A stretch of 64,000 nucleotides of DNA from JBECKS01 sp964557005 (lineage in GTDB: Bacteria; Pseudomonadota; Gammaproteobacteria; Pseudomonadales; JBECKS01): assembly GCA_964557005.1 (NCBI GenBank), contig CAZKYI010000001.1, forward strand, positions 1-64,000, in the 5' to 3' direction. The notes beneath the pieces are model-generated. The model ran no database searches. It saw only the letters and a program-made list of their open reading frames with translations, and was not told where the DNA came from. How positions within the stretch are numbered: the stretch's first letter is position 1; each line of letters starts with the position of its first letter. The position numbers and the translations under genes are program-made. This document shows positions 24,700 through 32,751 of the stretch, one piece after another.

Positions 24700-26592
24700 A
24701 TGGGTTGGAACTCACCCCTAATGGTGGTTCTCAGACAACAGTTCACACGCTTTAGAGCAGTTGTAGTTGGCTTGGTGATTGCCGCGTCGGTGGTGGTTTC
24801 AAGTCAAGGGCATGCTGCTGTTGCTGAGAATATTTTACCGCTTAATCCAAAAGCATTTGCGCTTGGGAACTCGGTCACGGCTGATTATGTAGGGATTGAC
24901 TCCTTGCAATATAACCCTGCTGCGCTGATTAACCTGAGGCCAGGTTTTTCTACCGAGTACAAACTTCTTGGAATGCCGTTGGCGCAGATCGTCCGTAGAA
25001 CATCTCCCAGCCTTACGCCCAAATATACCGAATTTACCCTGTTTTTCAGAGGTTACACGGTGCGGTGTGACTCTGCATATCAGCCTTTTTCCAGTATTGG
25101 CATTCCCAGTTCAATTTCTTCCAATCCGGGTCGCGACCCTGTATCGGGCGGTTTGGATCCTTCTATTCCCAGTTTGAACTATGATTTACCAGACGATGTT
25201 TGTTTTGGCCCTTCCTTGAGTAACCCGAACGGTATTTTTCTGGATGACCCGCTGGATAGCTCCAGCTCTAATCTGGATCGTGCGATTCCCATTCCTTTGG
25301 TGCTTCCCTTGTACCTGCCCAACATAGGGTATAAAGATTCGGAAGATGCGCGAATGGCCTTTGCAGCGCAGGTGTTTACCAATGTGCCTTTGCCGACTCT
25401 CGATTTGAAAGGTGATATTGATATTCTCAGTAATCTGGGCTTACAACGTTTGACCTTTACACCGGGTTTTGCTTTTCGGGTAACCGACAAGTTATCTGTT
25501 GGTGCAGCGTTAAGAGTGAGTAAGGCGCGTATTCAGGCAGGTGTTTTTCTCGATGGTCAAAGTCAGGTGTTTGGTTTCCTGAACGCAGTTGTGCATGATC
25601 TTTGTAAAACCAATGAATCGAGAAAAAATACCAATTCGCTTAGCCCCAGAGGCGGTGCTGACTTCATCTATTCGGACATGCTGAATTGTATTGAGCTTTA
25701 TCAGGTGCATCAGGAACGTGTGGATGCAGGAAAAGCACGTGAATCAGGATATTGGCCTTTCCTGCCTTGGGAGTCTGTGGGTGAAGCTTATGTTGATGGT
25801 GATACATCGGTTATTTACGGCTGGAACCTGGGTGTGCAATGGCAGCCTGTACCCTGGTTGACCTGGGGAGCGACTTATCGAACCAAAGAGGATGATGTTT
25901 TTGATACTTCTGGTCGGGTTTACTATTCTCCAGGCGTGGTTTCTCTGTTCAAGGGTTTAAATAGCGTTCCGGTATTGGGGATATTTACCAACTTGCTTCT
26001 GGATGGTTCTGCCTCGGATAAAATTGCGCTGGATTTAAATATTCCCTGGCCAGCAGCCTTTTCAACTGGCGTGAGCATGCAGGTGATGGAAAAAACCAAG
26101 TTCAACATTGAGTATAGAAAATACGAATACTCTGATTGGGAAACCTGGGATGCAACAATTACCAGTACCGAAGTGAATGCTATCGGTTTGTTAGGCTTGC
26201 TTTCACCTAATAATGTAGGAAACACAATCGGTATCGCTGCTGGCGGTGTCGATACATCGTACTGGAGCTATGGTTTGGAATATCAGTGGAATCAACGTCT
26301 GGCTTTCAGGCTGGGATATGAGGACAGGCCATTCCTGAGTAATACAGGGTTCATTCCTGTATACGGCCTGCGTATGATTTCAGTCGGCAGTGAATACAAA
26401 TTAACCCATGATAAAGTGGTTGATGTTGCGTTGACTTCAGTACATGTAGATGCGACCAAATCCAGATCCAATTCCAAGTCCGTTTATGATGATCCTTTCT
26501 CCTTACTGACACTTCGGGGAGCTGAATACCATCAGGAACAAATGGATGTGAATATTTTGCTTTTCTCCGCCTCTTATACGCATAGATTCTAG
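24700..26592 (+). CDS. FadL/OmpP1-family outer membrane protein
   Basis: The product has about 630 residues. It has a signal sequence (hydrophobic RAVVVGLVIAASVVV, cleavage near GHA-A), the FadL-type N-terminal hatch pattern FALGNSVTADYVGIDSLQYN followed by PAAL, alternating beta-barrel strands, and a C-terminal aromatic end YTHRF for barrel insertion. FadL relatives carry long-chain fatty acids or other hydrophobic compounds across the outer membrane. It is longer than E. coli FadL (about 446), with an insertion around residues 110-200. The start at 24700 follows AGAGG by five bases. Confidence 0.7.
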   Translation: MGWNSPLMVVLRQQFTRFRAVVVGLVIAASVVVSSQGHAAVAENILPLNPKAFALGNSVTADYVGIDSLQYNPAALINLRPGFSTEYKLLGMPLAQIVRRTSPSLTPKYTEFTLFFRGYTVRCDSAYQPFSSIGIPSSISSNPGRDPVSGGLDPSIPSLNYDLPDDVCFGPSLSNPNGIFLDDPLDSSSSNLDRAIPIPLVLPLYLPNIGYKDSEDARMAFAAQVFTNVPLPTLDLKGDIDILSNLGLQRLTFTPGFAFRVTDKLSVGAALRVSKARIQAGVFLDGQSQVFGFLNAVVHDLCKTNESRKNTNSLSPRGGADFIYSDMLNCIELYQVHQERVDAGKARESGYWPFLPWESVGEAYVDGDTSVIYGWNLGVQWQPVPWLTWGATYRTKEDDVFDTSGRVYYSPGVVSLFKGLNSVPVLGIFTNLLLDGSASDKIALDLNIPWPAAFSTGVSMQVMEKTKFNIEYRKYEYSDWETWDATITSTEVNAIGLLGLLSPNNVGNTIGIAAGGVDTSYWSYGLEYQWNQRLAFRLGYEDRPFLSNTGFIPVYGLRMISVGSEYKLTHDKVVDVALTSVHVDATKSRSNSKSVYDDPFSLLTLRGAEYHQEQMDVNILLFSASYTHRF

Positions 26593-26686
26593 ACTACTGT
26601 TTTTTTGAAGTATTTTGTTGAATTTTAGTCTGGCTTTGTTAGATTGATCACCAGATAAATAAAAAAATAGTAAGGAATTTAATGTC

Positions 26687-28003
26687 GTGATTCTTCCCCG
26701 GCTTTTTCAATGTCGAATTAGACAAGGTATTGTTCTCTGTTGCTCTCTGCTGTTGAGCACGCATTTGTTTGCAAATACTGAAAATATCGAGAAAGAAATT
26801 CAACAGATTGACAGTAAAATCGCCGCACGCAAATCAAGCCTGGACAAGCAAAATTCAGCATTACAAACAGAACTGGATGAAGCGGAGAAAGCAGTAGGGA
26901 ATAGTGAAAGGCGCATGGACAGGCATGACAAAAGAATTGAGCGTGCCCAGGAACGATTTTCCTTTGTTCAAGCAAGTATTAAGGAATTGGATACCTGGTT
27001 TAATGGTTTGGGGGTCATCGATCAGGGGCTGAATAGCAGCAGTTATGAAACAAGGAAAAATTCCCTGAATGTTGATTTAAATACCGCCCAATCTGAATTA
27101 AGAAATCTGGAAAATGAAAAAGCGAAAATGGATACAGAGCTTGCCAGTTCTCAAGCCAAGGTAGCAAGTTTGAAATCCAGACTTTCCAATGCAGCAACAC
27201 TTGTTGATAGCGATAGGCAAATTAGAGAACTTTCACAACAGAGAGCACAAAAACTTCTTGAGCTTAATAAATTAAAAACAGCCATAGTGACGAAACAAAG
27301 TGCAACGCCTGTTGAGCCTGTCTATAAAGCTTATGTTTATGCTATTTCCAGTCATAAAGGTGCAGAAATTGAGAAAACATTGAAGTTAAAAGAATGGGTA
27401 GAGTCATACGGAGCGAAATATATACAGGCAAACTGGAATGGTATTAGCAGTAAATCACAGGTAGGTGGATCAATGATTCAACTGTTGGGTGAATTTGATG
27501 AAGAGTTAAAAAAAATCCCCCAAAGTTCGAATATTATTTTAATTGGTTATGGTATGGGTGGTGGCGCAGCGATTTTGGCAGCGACTGAAGTTGCGCAAAA
27601 ACAAGGTCGTGATATTGAGTATCTGATTACGCTTGACCCTATGGGGATTGGCGAAACAAGAATGAATGCAGTGTATTCCACTGAAGCGTATTGTCAGGCA
27701 AAAATTTCTCCCGAACAGTATCTCAACTGCTTGTCTGCAGGGAAAAAACGCTTGATTACAGCGAATGTGAAGCATTTTTATAATCGATGGCAGAGGGAAG
27801 GCAGTTTGCCGATTGATGCCAAAGATAGAATGACCATTGGGAAATCGGATTTTCCTCTCGCAACTGGAAAATTCAAAATTGAATCCGACAAAACCAAAGT
27901 GAATCAAATGCGTGTCTATTATGATGACAAGAATAGCCATGATCTGGTGTTGATAGATGCGGCAGCAGAGTTGCCGAAAGTTTTGTTACCACACCTGCGT
28001 TGA
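26687..28003 (+). CDS. Exported coiled-coil protein with a degenerate alpha/beta-hydrolase-like domain
   Basis: The 438-residue protein has a GTG start with AAGGA ten bases upstream. A signal peptide (ending THLFA, residue 29) is followed by a long heptad-rich coiled coil at about residues 32-205. The C-terminal half (about 210-438) reads like a lipase-type alpha/beta hydrolase: IILIGYGMGGGAA, then YLITLDPMG (D317) and SHDLVLID (H418). The normal nucleophile serine of G-x-S-M-G-G is glycine (G289), so classic catalysis is unlikely. This may be a binding or scaffold protein. It heads a run of four same-strand exported-protein genes. Confidence 0.6.
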   Translation: MILPRLFQCRIRQGIVLCCSLLLSTHLFANTENIEKEIQQIDSKIAARKSSLDKQNSALQTELDEAEKAVGNSERRMDRHDKRIERAQERFSFVQASIKELDTWFNGLGVIDQGLNSSSYETRKNSLNVDLNTAQSELRNLENEKAKMDTELASSQAKVASLKSRLSNAATLVDSDRQIRELSQQRAQKLLELNKLKTAIVTKQSATPVEPVYKAYVYAISSHKGAEIEKTLKLKEWVESYGAKYIQANWNGISSKSQVGGSMIQLLGEFDEELKKIPQSSNIILIGYGMGGGAAILAATEVAQKQGRDIEYLITLDPMGIGETRMNAVYSTEAYCQAKISPEQYLNCLSAGKKRLITANVKHFYNRWQREGSLPIDAKDRMTIGKSDFPLATGKFKIESDKTKVNQMRVYYDDKNSHDLVLIDAAAELPKVLLPHLR

Positions 28004-28026
28004 TTTGAAAGAGTTGAAAAAGATTT

Positions 28027-28533
28027 ATGAAACTGCTGTTGATATTTAAATACGTGCTGACGGGTGTCTTGTTTTTTTCAAGCACCTTGGTTGTGGCTGA
28101 AAGAATCAGGCTGGATAGAGAGCATGGCGTAGTCAATCAGGCTTTGCAGGAAATGTTGGCCGATCAGGTATCCAGCTTTAGCGGTGGCGTTGGAAAAATA
28201 GAATTGGGTAGAACTGCAAGTAGCAAGAGTGATTGCATGGTGGATATGTTTGTTTCGCTCGATACTGTGTACATCACCTTTGATTCAAAGAAAACGCGAC
28301 TGTACACCGAGTTTTACGTGGATCATCCTAATGATTCATTTAAAGATGTACTCTTTCAGGCTTTGATTAAACAGGGCGATGAAAGGATTTTGTCTGTTGA
28401 CAAGAAAACTGGCAGTTACAAGATTCGAGTTAACAAAATGAATCTTGATGTAACCGTGAAGCAAGGCGATAAAGAAGCTCAATGTGAATTCGATTTGGGC
28501 TCTGCCTTGTTAATTGGCGGTGAAACAGAATAA
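28027..28533 (+). CDS. Small exported protein of unknown function
   Basis: The 168-residue protein has a clear signal peptide (LLLIFKYVLTGVLFFSSTLVV, cleavage near VVA-E). The mature part is mixed alpha/beta with two cysteines (CMVDMF and CEFDLG) that could form a disulfide. I recognise no family. It starts 24 bases after the coiled-coil gene and ends six bases before the next gene, so it is probably co-transcribed with both. Confidence 0.6.
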   Translation: MKLLLIFKYVLTGVLFFSSTLVVAERIRLDREHGVVNQALQEMLADQVSSFSGGVGKIELGRTASSKSDCMVDMFVSLDTVYITFDSKKTRLYTEFYVDHPNDSFKDVLFQALIKQGDERILSVDKKTGSYKIRVNKMNLDVTVKQGDKEAQCEFDLGSALLIGGETE

Positions 28534-28539
28534 TCCACC

Positions 28540-29550
28540 ATGAGGCAAATTATCTCGTTAATGTTTATTTCGAGTAGCCTGCTTTTTTCTTCTGTGCTCA
28601 AGGCAGGCTGGCTTGATGAATATGTTACGGGTGTGGAAGAGACGCTGGTTGGGTGGGAATCTGAAATATCCGAAGCGCCATTGGCTCCCATGTATTTACT
28701 TCCCTTGCATGTCGATAATCTCTGGACATTTTCTTTTACAGAGCAAGTTACAGAAAATAATGTGGTAGTGGTAAAACCTGCTAGAAATGTAGATATGCAG
28801 CTTGGTGAGCTTGAACGGCTGGGTGATTTATGTATTCGCCCTCTGATTTTTGATGAAGACTTGTTGAAACTCTATGTTGCAAACTACGACGATCAAATCG
28901 TGTTTTATGGATTCACAACAAAAATAGCAGATGCACCAACCGCTTTTTTTACACAGCAAGGCAGAAAGTTAGGCGCACATACAGGGCTGGTACTGGCAGA
29001 TAGTAGCAGTGCGATTGAAGTGTTGGAGCTGGAGCAAAATGGTCATTTTTCTGCGCAGTTAGAAGGTAAGAGCTTGAGGGTGGACTGGAGAATTGCGGAC
29101 ATTGATATAAGCACTCTAGTGAATAACAAGTCTTATGATGGCGATGTCGGCGGCAACGCCAGCAGTGTTACACCTGCCGCTGCCTGGCTGATTCAATTCA
29201 AATTATATCTGAGTCCGTGCGACATTGAAGGTGGGTGCTATGCGGGGGATTTTGAGTTTGAGTTTCTGCCGCAGATTGGCCTGAGCAGGGTAGTGCTTGA
29301 AGGCGATAATGAAAACTTTGGCGGGCAGTACAAGCATGAATATCAGTTACTGGAAAGCCCGCAAGCGTCCTTTGATTTGCATTCCTCCCAAAATGATTAT
29401 CAGTTTGAGGCTTGTTTTGCCGAGCATGAAGAAATCAGGAAAAACAATCTTGGGTCGCTACAGCCAGTGTTTAACATTCTTATCGTATTTGTTGTAGTAT
29501 TGGCCTTGCGGTACAGGCTAGATTTCAGTTTCAGGCGGGTTTTGGATTAA
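28540..29550 (+). CDS. Exported protein with C-terminal membrane tail, paralogue A
   Basis: The 336-residue protein has an N-terminal signal (ISLMFISSSLLFSSVLKA) and a hydrophobic helix near the end (VFNILIVFVVVLALRY) followed by basic residues, so the tail may anchor or sort it. Its body matches the next gene product along most of its length: LLPL at residues 53-56 in both, a cysteine followed by PLIF (C98), LYVANYDD (111-118) and TGLVLADS. No known domain was recognised. It is probably in one operon with the two genes before it. Confidence 0.6.
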   Translation: MRQIISLMFISSSLLFSSVLKAGWLDEYVTGVEETLVGWESEISEAPLAPMYLLPLHVDNLWTFSFTEQVTENNVVVVKPARNVDMQLGELERLGDLCIRPLIFDEDLLKLYVANYDDQIVFYGFTTKIADAPTAFFTQQGRKLGAHTGLVLADSSSAIEVLELEQNGHFSAQLEGKSLRVDWRIADIDISTLVNNKSYDGDVGGNASSVTPAAAWLIQFKLYLSPCDIEGGCYAGDFEFEFLPQIGLSRVVLEGDNENFGGQYKHEYQLLESPQASFDLHSSQNDYQFEACFAEHEEIRKNNLGSLQPVFNILIVFVVVLALRYRLDFSFRRVLD

Positions 29551-29601
29551 TGCGAAATTGGCCATCTGACTTAAAATAATAATTAAAAGAGAGTTTCCCT
29601 T

Positions 29602-30666
29602 GTGAGCACAAAAAGTGATAACCGTGGTGTTTGGCGCCCCCTTCAGCAGTTATTGGGTTTATCTGTAGCGCTCGGTGTTGGTGCTCTACATGCTGAGCCG
29701 GTTGACATTACGATTGGCGTTAACCCTGACGAAACGATTCGGTTGAACTTAAGCCGTTTATTACCATTGGCCGAAGGGAGTTCCTGGGAGTATGACCGTA
29801 CAAATTTTTCCGGTTCCTCCCCTGTAACCATGCAAGTTGGCGATAAGGAAAATATTGGCGGGGGCTGTTTAAAGGTTCAACCTTTGGTATTTGGCAGTGA
29901 GCTCGCGCTTTACCTAGGCAATTATGGTGATTCATTAAGCCTGCATGGTATTTATCTTGAGCACTGGAAGGGGCTGAATGATGTCCTGATTAAATTTGAA
30001 ACACGCTATCGAGTAGAGTGGAAAGACTTTAAACCAGAGTATGTGTCAGGGCCTGTCCATGAGGGGAGTTGTCAGGATACAGGGCGAGGGCGTGTGGAAC
30101 GTACTGGTTTGGTGCTGCTGGAAGATTTAACCGAGAATCTGGGGGAAGCGGGTTCCAGACGAGGGGACATTAATTGCAGGGTTAAAAATACTGATTTACG
30201 TGCTGCCATGGAGCGTGCAGATAACGCGTTTAATCTGTTGCCAGGAGCAGGGAAAGGTCAAACGGGCAGTGGTTTAGCCACAGTGAGCGGTGCTTCCCTG
30301 GCTTTGAGCTGGGCGGTTGATGCAATGACAGTCACCGATTTGGGAAGTGGGAATGTGCGAATTCAGATGGATTTTAATCCGATTATCCACTCGCTGGTTG
30401 ATGATTATTCCATGCACATAGATATGACTCTACAAGCAGGCAAAGGCATTACCGAGTTAACCATTACCGATGATGGTTCAGGAATTGTTGATGATTTGAA
30501 TGATCTTTCTTACACGCTGATGAGTGAGAAGCTTGCATCACAGGAAAATCAGATTACCCCCAAGGGAAGTTGCCCTGATGACAGTGGTAGTGCTCACTGG
30601 TTGTTGATTTTACTCGGTGGTGTTGTGTTGAGCGGGTTTGGTTTGTTGAGAAGAAAAATTAAATAA
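29602..30666 (+). CDS. Exported protein with C-terminal sorting-like tail, paralogue B
   Basis: The 354-residue protein starts with GTG and has a signal peptide (LLGLSVALGVGALHA). It shares LLPL (53-56), Cys-x-x-x-PLVF (C89), LYLGNYGD (103-110) and TGLVLLED with the preceding gene product. It ends with a short polar stretch (CPDDSGS), a hydrophobic helix (HWLLILLGGVVLSGFGLL) and RRKIK. That layout resembles tripartite C-terminal sorting signals such as GlyGly-CTERM found on T2SS substrates, although the exact Gly-Gly motif is missing. Function unknown. A terminator follows 29 bases downstream. Confidence 0.6.
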   Translation: MSTKSDNRGVWRPLQQLLGLSVALGVGALHAEPVDITIGVNPDETIRLNLSRLLPLAEGSSWEYDRTNFSGSSPVTMQVGDKENIGGGCLKVQPLVFGSELALYLGNYGDSLSLHGIYLEHWKGLNDVLIKFETRYRVEWKDFKPEYVSGPVHEGSCQDTGRGRVERTGLVLLEDLTENLGEAGSRRGDINCRVKNTDLRAAMERADNAFNLLPGAGKGQTGSGLATVSGASLALSWAVDAMTVTDLGSGNVRIQMDFNPIIHSLVDDYSMHIDMTLQAGKGITELTITDDGSGIVDDLNDLSYTLMSEKLASQENQITPKGSCPDDSGSAHWLLILLGGVVLSGFGLLRRKIK

Positions 30667-30695
30667 CTCCGTTGTTCTGTAATTCCAAAACACAT

Positions 30696-30724
30696 AAAAA
30701 AGGCTGGGTTTTCCAGCCTTTTTA
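30696..30724. terminator. Bidirectional Rho-independent terminator
   Basis: The stem AAGGCTGG/CCAGCCTT (core 30700-30707 with 30713-30720) has an A-run on the left and a T-run on the right, so it can end transcription from both sides. It lies between two convergent genes. Confidence 0.85.
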
Positions 30725-30746
30725 TTTTGTTATGCAAACTTCCAGA

Positions 30747-32618
30747 CTAAATATTATTTAACTTATATTTCGGTGGATTCTGAACTTCTACACGGAAGCC
30801 ATCTGGCCCTTTGTCTCCTACCGAATCAGGGAACCAGAGCACGGCATCTCTAGGCGCATAATGAATGAGTGAGGCATCAATCCCCTGCGCCTGTAAAGCT
30901 GCCCGAACATCTCGTGTCACCTGCCCTATGTTGAAGGATTCAAAACTTTCCAGTTTGCTGATACCGATTCTGAATGCCTGATTGAGTTTTTGTCTGTCTT
31001 CTACGCCACGAATACCGACCAAATCAAAATCCTTGATGAAGGCTTCGGCAAACTCCTGACTATTTTTTATTTTTCCTTGTTCTCTTTGGCTAATGAGCAC
31101 CTTGGCAATCAGTTCATTGGCTTTTTTGAGTTTACCTTTATCGCTGGCATCTATCAGGAAATCACTCATTTTATCCATCGAGTCAATTTCTCCGAATGGA
31201 ATGTCACTGATTGCGCTCATCATTTCCAGAGCAATTTTCGGTAGCCCTCTGCCTTCCACACCAATTCTGGGTGCACCTCCAGGAAAACGCTCATAGTTGG
31301 TTACCTTGGTAATGTCATCTTCATAAACCATGTGAAAACTCATGCCTTCCAGAAAGGCATCGAAGAGACCATTCTCAACAATGGGCAAAGTATTCGAGAA
31401 GAAAATACTCCAGCCATGTCCACTTTCAATCCAGAACCAGTCGCCAGGAAGGCGTTCTTCATTTACGCGATGCTCAATCGCTGACATCTTTCCGTCTACG
31501 ATGGGAACTTCCGGAGAGTCAGCAATGGAGTGAAAGCTGATTTTTGCGCCGTCAATATTATGGAAGTCCATATTCACGTAAAAACCTGGGTCCTTAAGAA
31601 TCGTGGTTACATATTTGGCATATTTGTATCCATCTGGTGTTGAACGACTTCTAAAGCTCACACTTTGCTCGGTAAAAATCATATTCAGGTAATAGGGCAT
31701 GGAAGGAATACCTGCATACTTTACGTGCCCTTTAACCAGAGCATTCACCCTGACTGGCCCCTGTTTGACACCGAGAATTTCAGCATAGATATGTTTTTTG
31801 GAATTCAAACCAAAACGTATATTTTTGTTGAAGATTCCGGTACTCACTTCAAAGTAGATGCTGTCCAGTACGTTTTTACCTTGTTCAGGGCCTACCTTGG
31901 GAATTACGTTTCTGATTTGTGAGAAGTTTTTAGGATCCCAACTCATGTTGTAATAGGTGGAATCAAAGTTGCCTTGCTTTTCGTCCATCGAAACATAACT
32001 GAAATCGCTGCGTTCGCTGTTGTCCTTAACCAGATAAGCGTAGCGTATTTTCCTGTTTTCAAAACTTAATTCGATTTCCTTGAGTACTTCACCTCTTGCC
32101 AAAGAGGTTTTTCCTTTTTCAAAACGCTCGAAGGTGGCATCTCTATACATGAAGGCCACTTCATCTTGCTTATCAAAAATGTTTTCTGTGCCGTCGATGG
32201 GATACTTTTTTACAGTAGGAATAAAGGTCAATCCAGTCATATCAACTTCGTCAATCTGGAACGGGATTGGACGCATGCGGCCATCAATCACCGCCATCAC
32301 CGAGAGCTTGTTATTCTGGTTACCCAAGGCTTCTGCGCCTAACTCTTCACCTTTTACCACCACGATGTGCAGGAAGCTGTAATGGGAGGTGTCTTTGTAC
32401 TCCATCAGTTCTGCAATTTGTGGGGCAGACAGTTTGCGCAGCACGCGACTGTTTTTGACGATGGCGCCCGGGTCTTTGTCCCAGGCGGTTTTCAATTCTT
32501 TCATTTCAGCATCTTCAAGGCCGGAACCGAATCTGGCGTGTACAGGTGTGCTACACGCAATCAGGAAGCAAAGGCTGAAAAACAAGGGTCGAAGTCTGGT
32601 TTGAACTCCAGTAAACAT
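30747..32618 (-). CDS. Large exported protein of unknown function
   Basis: The 623-residue protein has a signal sequence (FFSLCFLIACSTPVHA). Cleavage after VHA by signal peptidase I and lipoprotein processing at LIAC are both possible. A strong AGGAGAG ribosome site precedes the ATG. The mature part is rich in beta structure with segments such as RPIPFQIDEVDMTGLTF and is probably periplasmic or surface located. I recognise no family. It is convergent with the paralogue pair and lies downstream of acs on the same strand, 133 bases away. Confidence 0.6.
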   Translation of the reverse strand: MFTGVQTRLRPLFFSLCFLIACSTPVHARFGSGLEDAEMKELKTAWDKDPGAIVKNSRVLRKLSAPQIAELMEYKDTSHYSFLHIVVVKGEELGAEALGNQNNKLSVMAVIDGRMRPIPFQIDEVDMTGLTFIPTVKKYPIDGTENIFDKQDEVAFMYRDATFERFEKGKTSLARGEVLKEIELSFENRKIRYAYLVKDNSERSDFSYVSMDEKQGNFDSTYYNMSWDPKNFSQIRNVIPKVGPEQGKNVLDSIYFEVSTGIFNKNIRFGLNSKKHIYAEILGVKQGPVRVNALVKGHVKYAGIPSMPYYLNMIFTEQSVSFRSRSTPDGYKYAKYVTTILKDPGFYVNMDFHNIDGAKISFHSIADSPEVPIVDGKMSAIEHRVNEERLPGDWFWIESGHGWSIFFSNTLPIVENGLFDAFLEGMSFHMVYEDDITKVTNYERFPGGAPRIGVEGRGLPKIALEMMSAISDIPFGEIDSMDKMSDFLIDASDKGKLKKANELIAKVLISQREQGKIKNSQEFAEAFIKDFDLVGIRGVEDRQKLNQAFRIGISKLESFESFNIGQVTRDVRAALQAQGIDASLIHYAPRDAVLWFPDSVGDKGPDGFRVEVQNPPKYKLNNI

Positions 32619-32751
32619 AAAACTCTCCTTTTATGGTATGGGATGAATGGTTCGGGAATAACGCAATAATTGGTTTTTTTATGACAAAGCGCACTCGCGA
32701 AGCCACAGATTCTATGGACTATAAACCGGCAGGTAAAGCGACAAAAACAGC

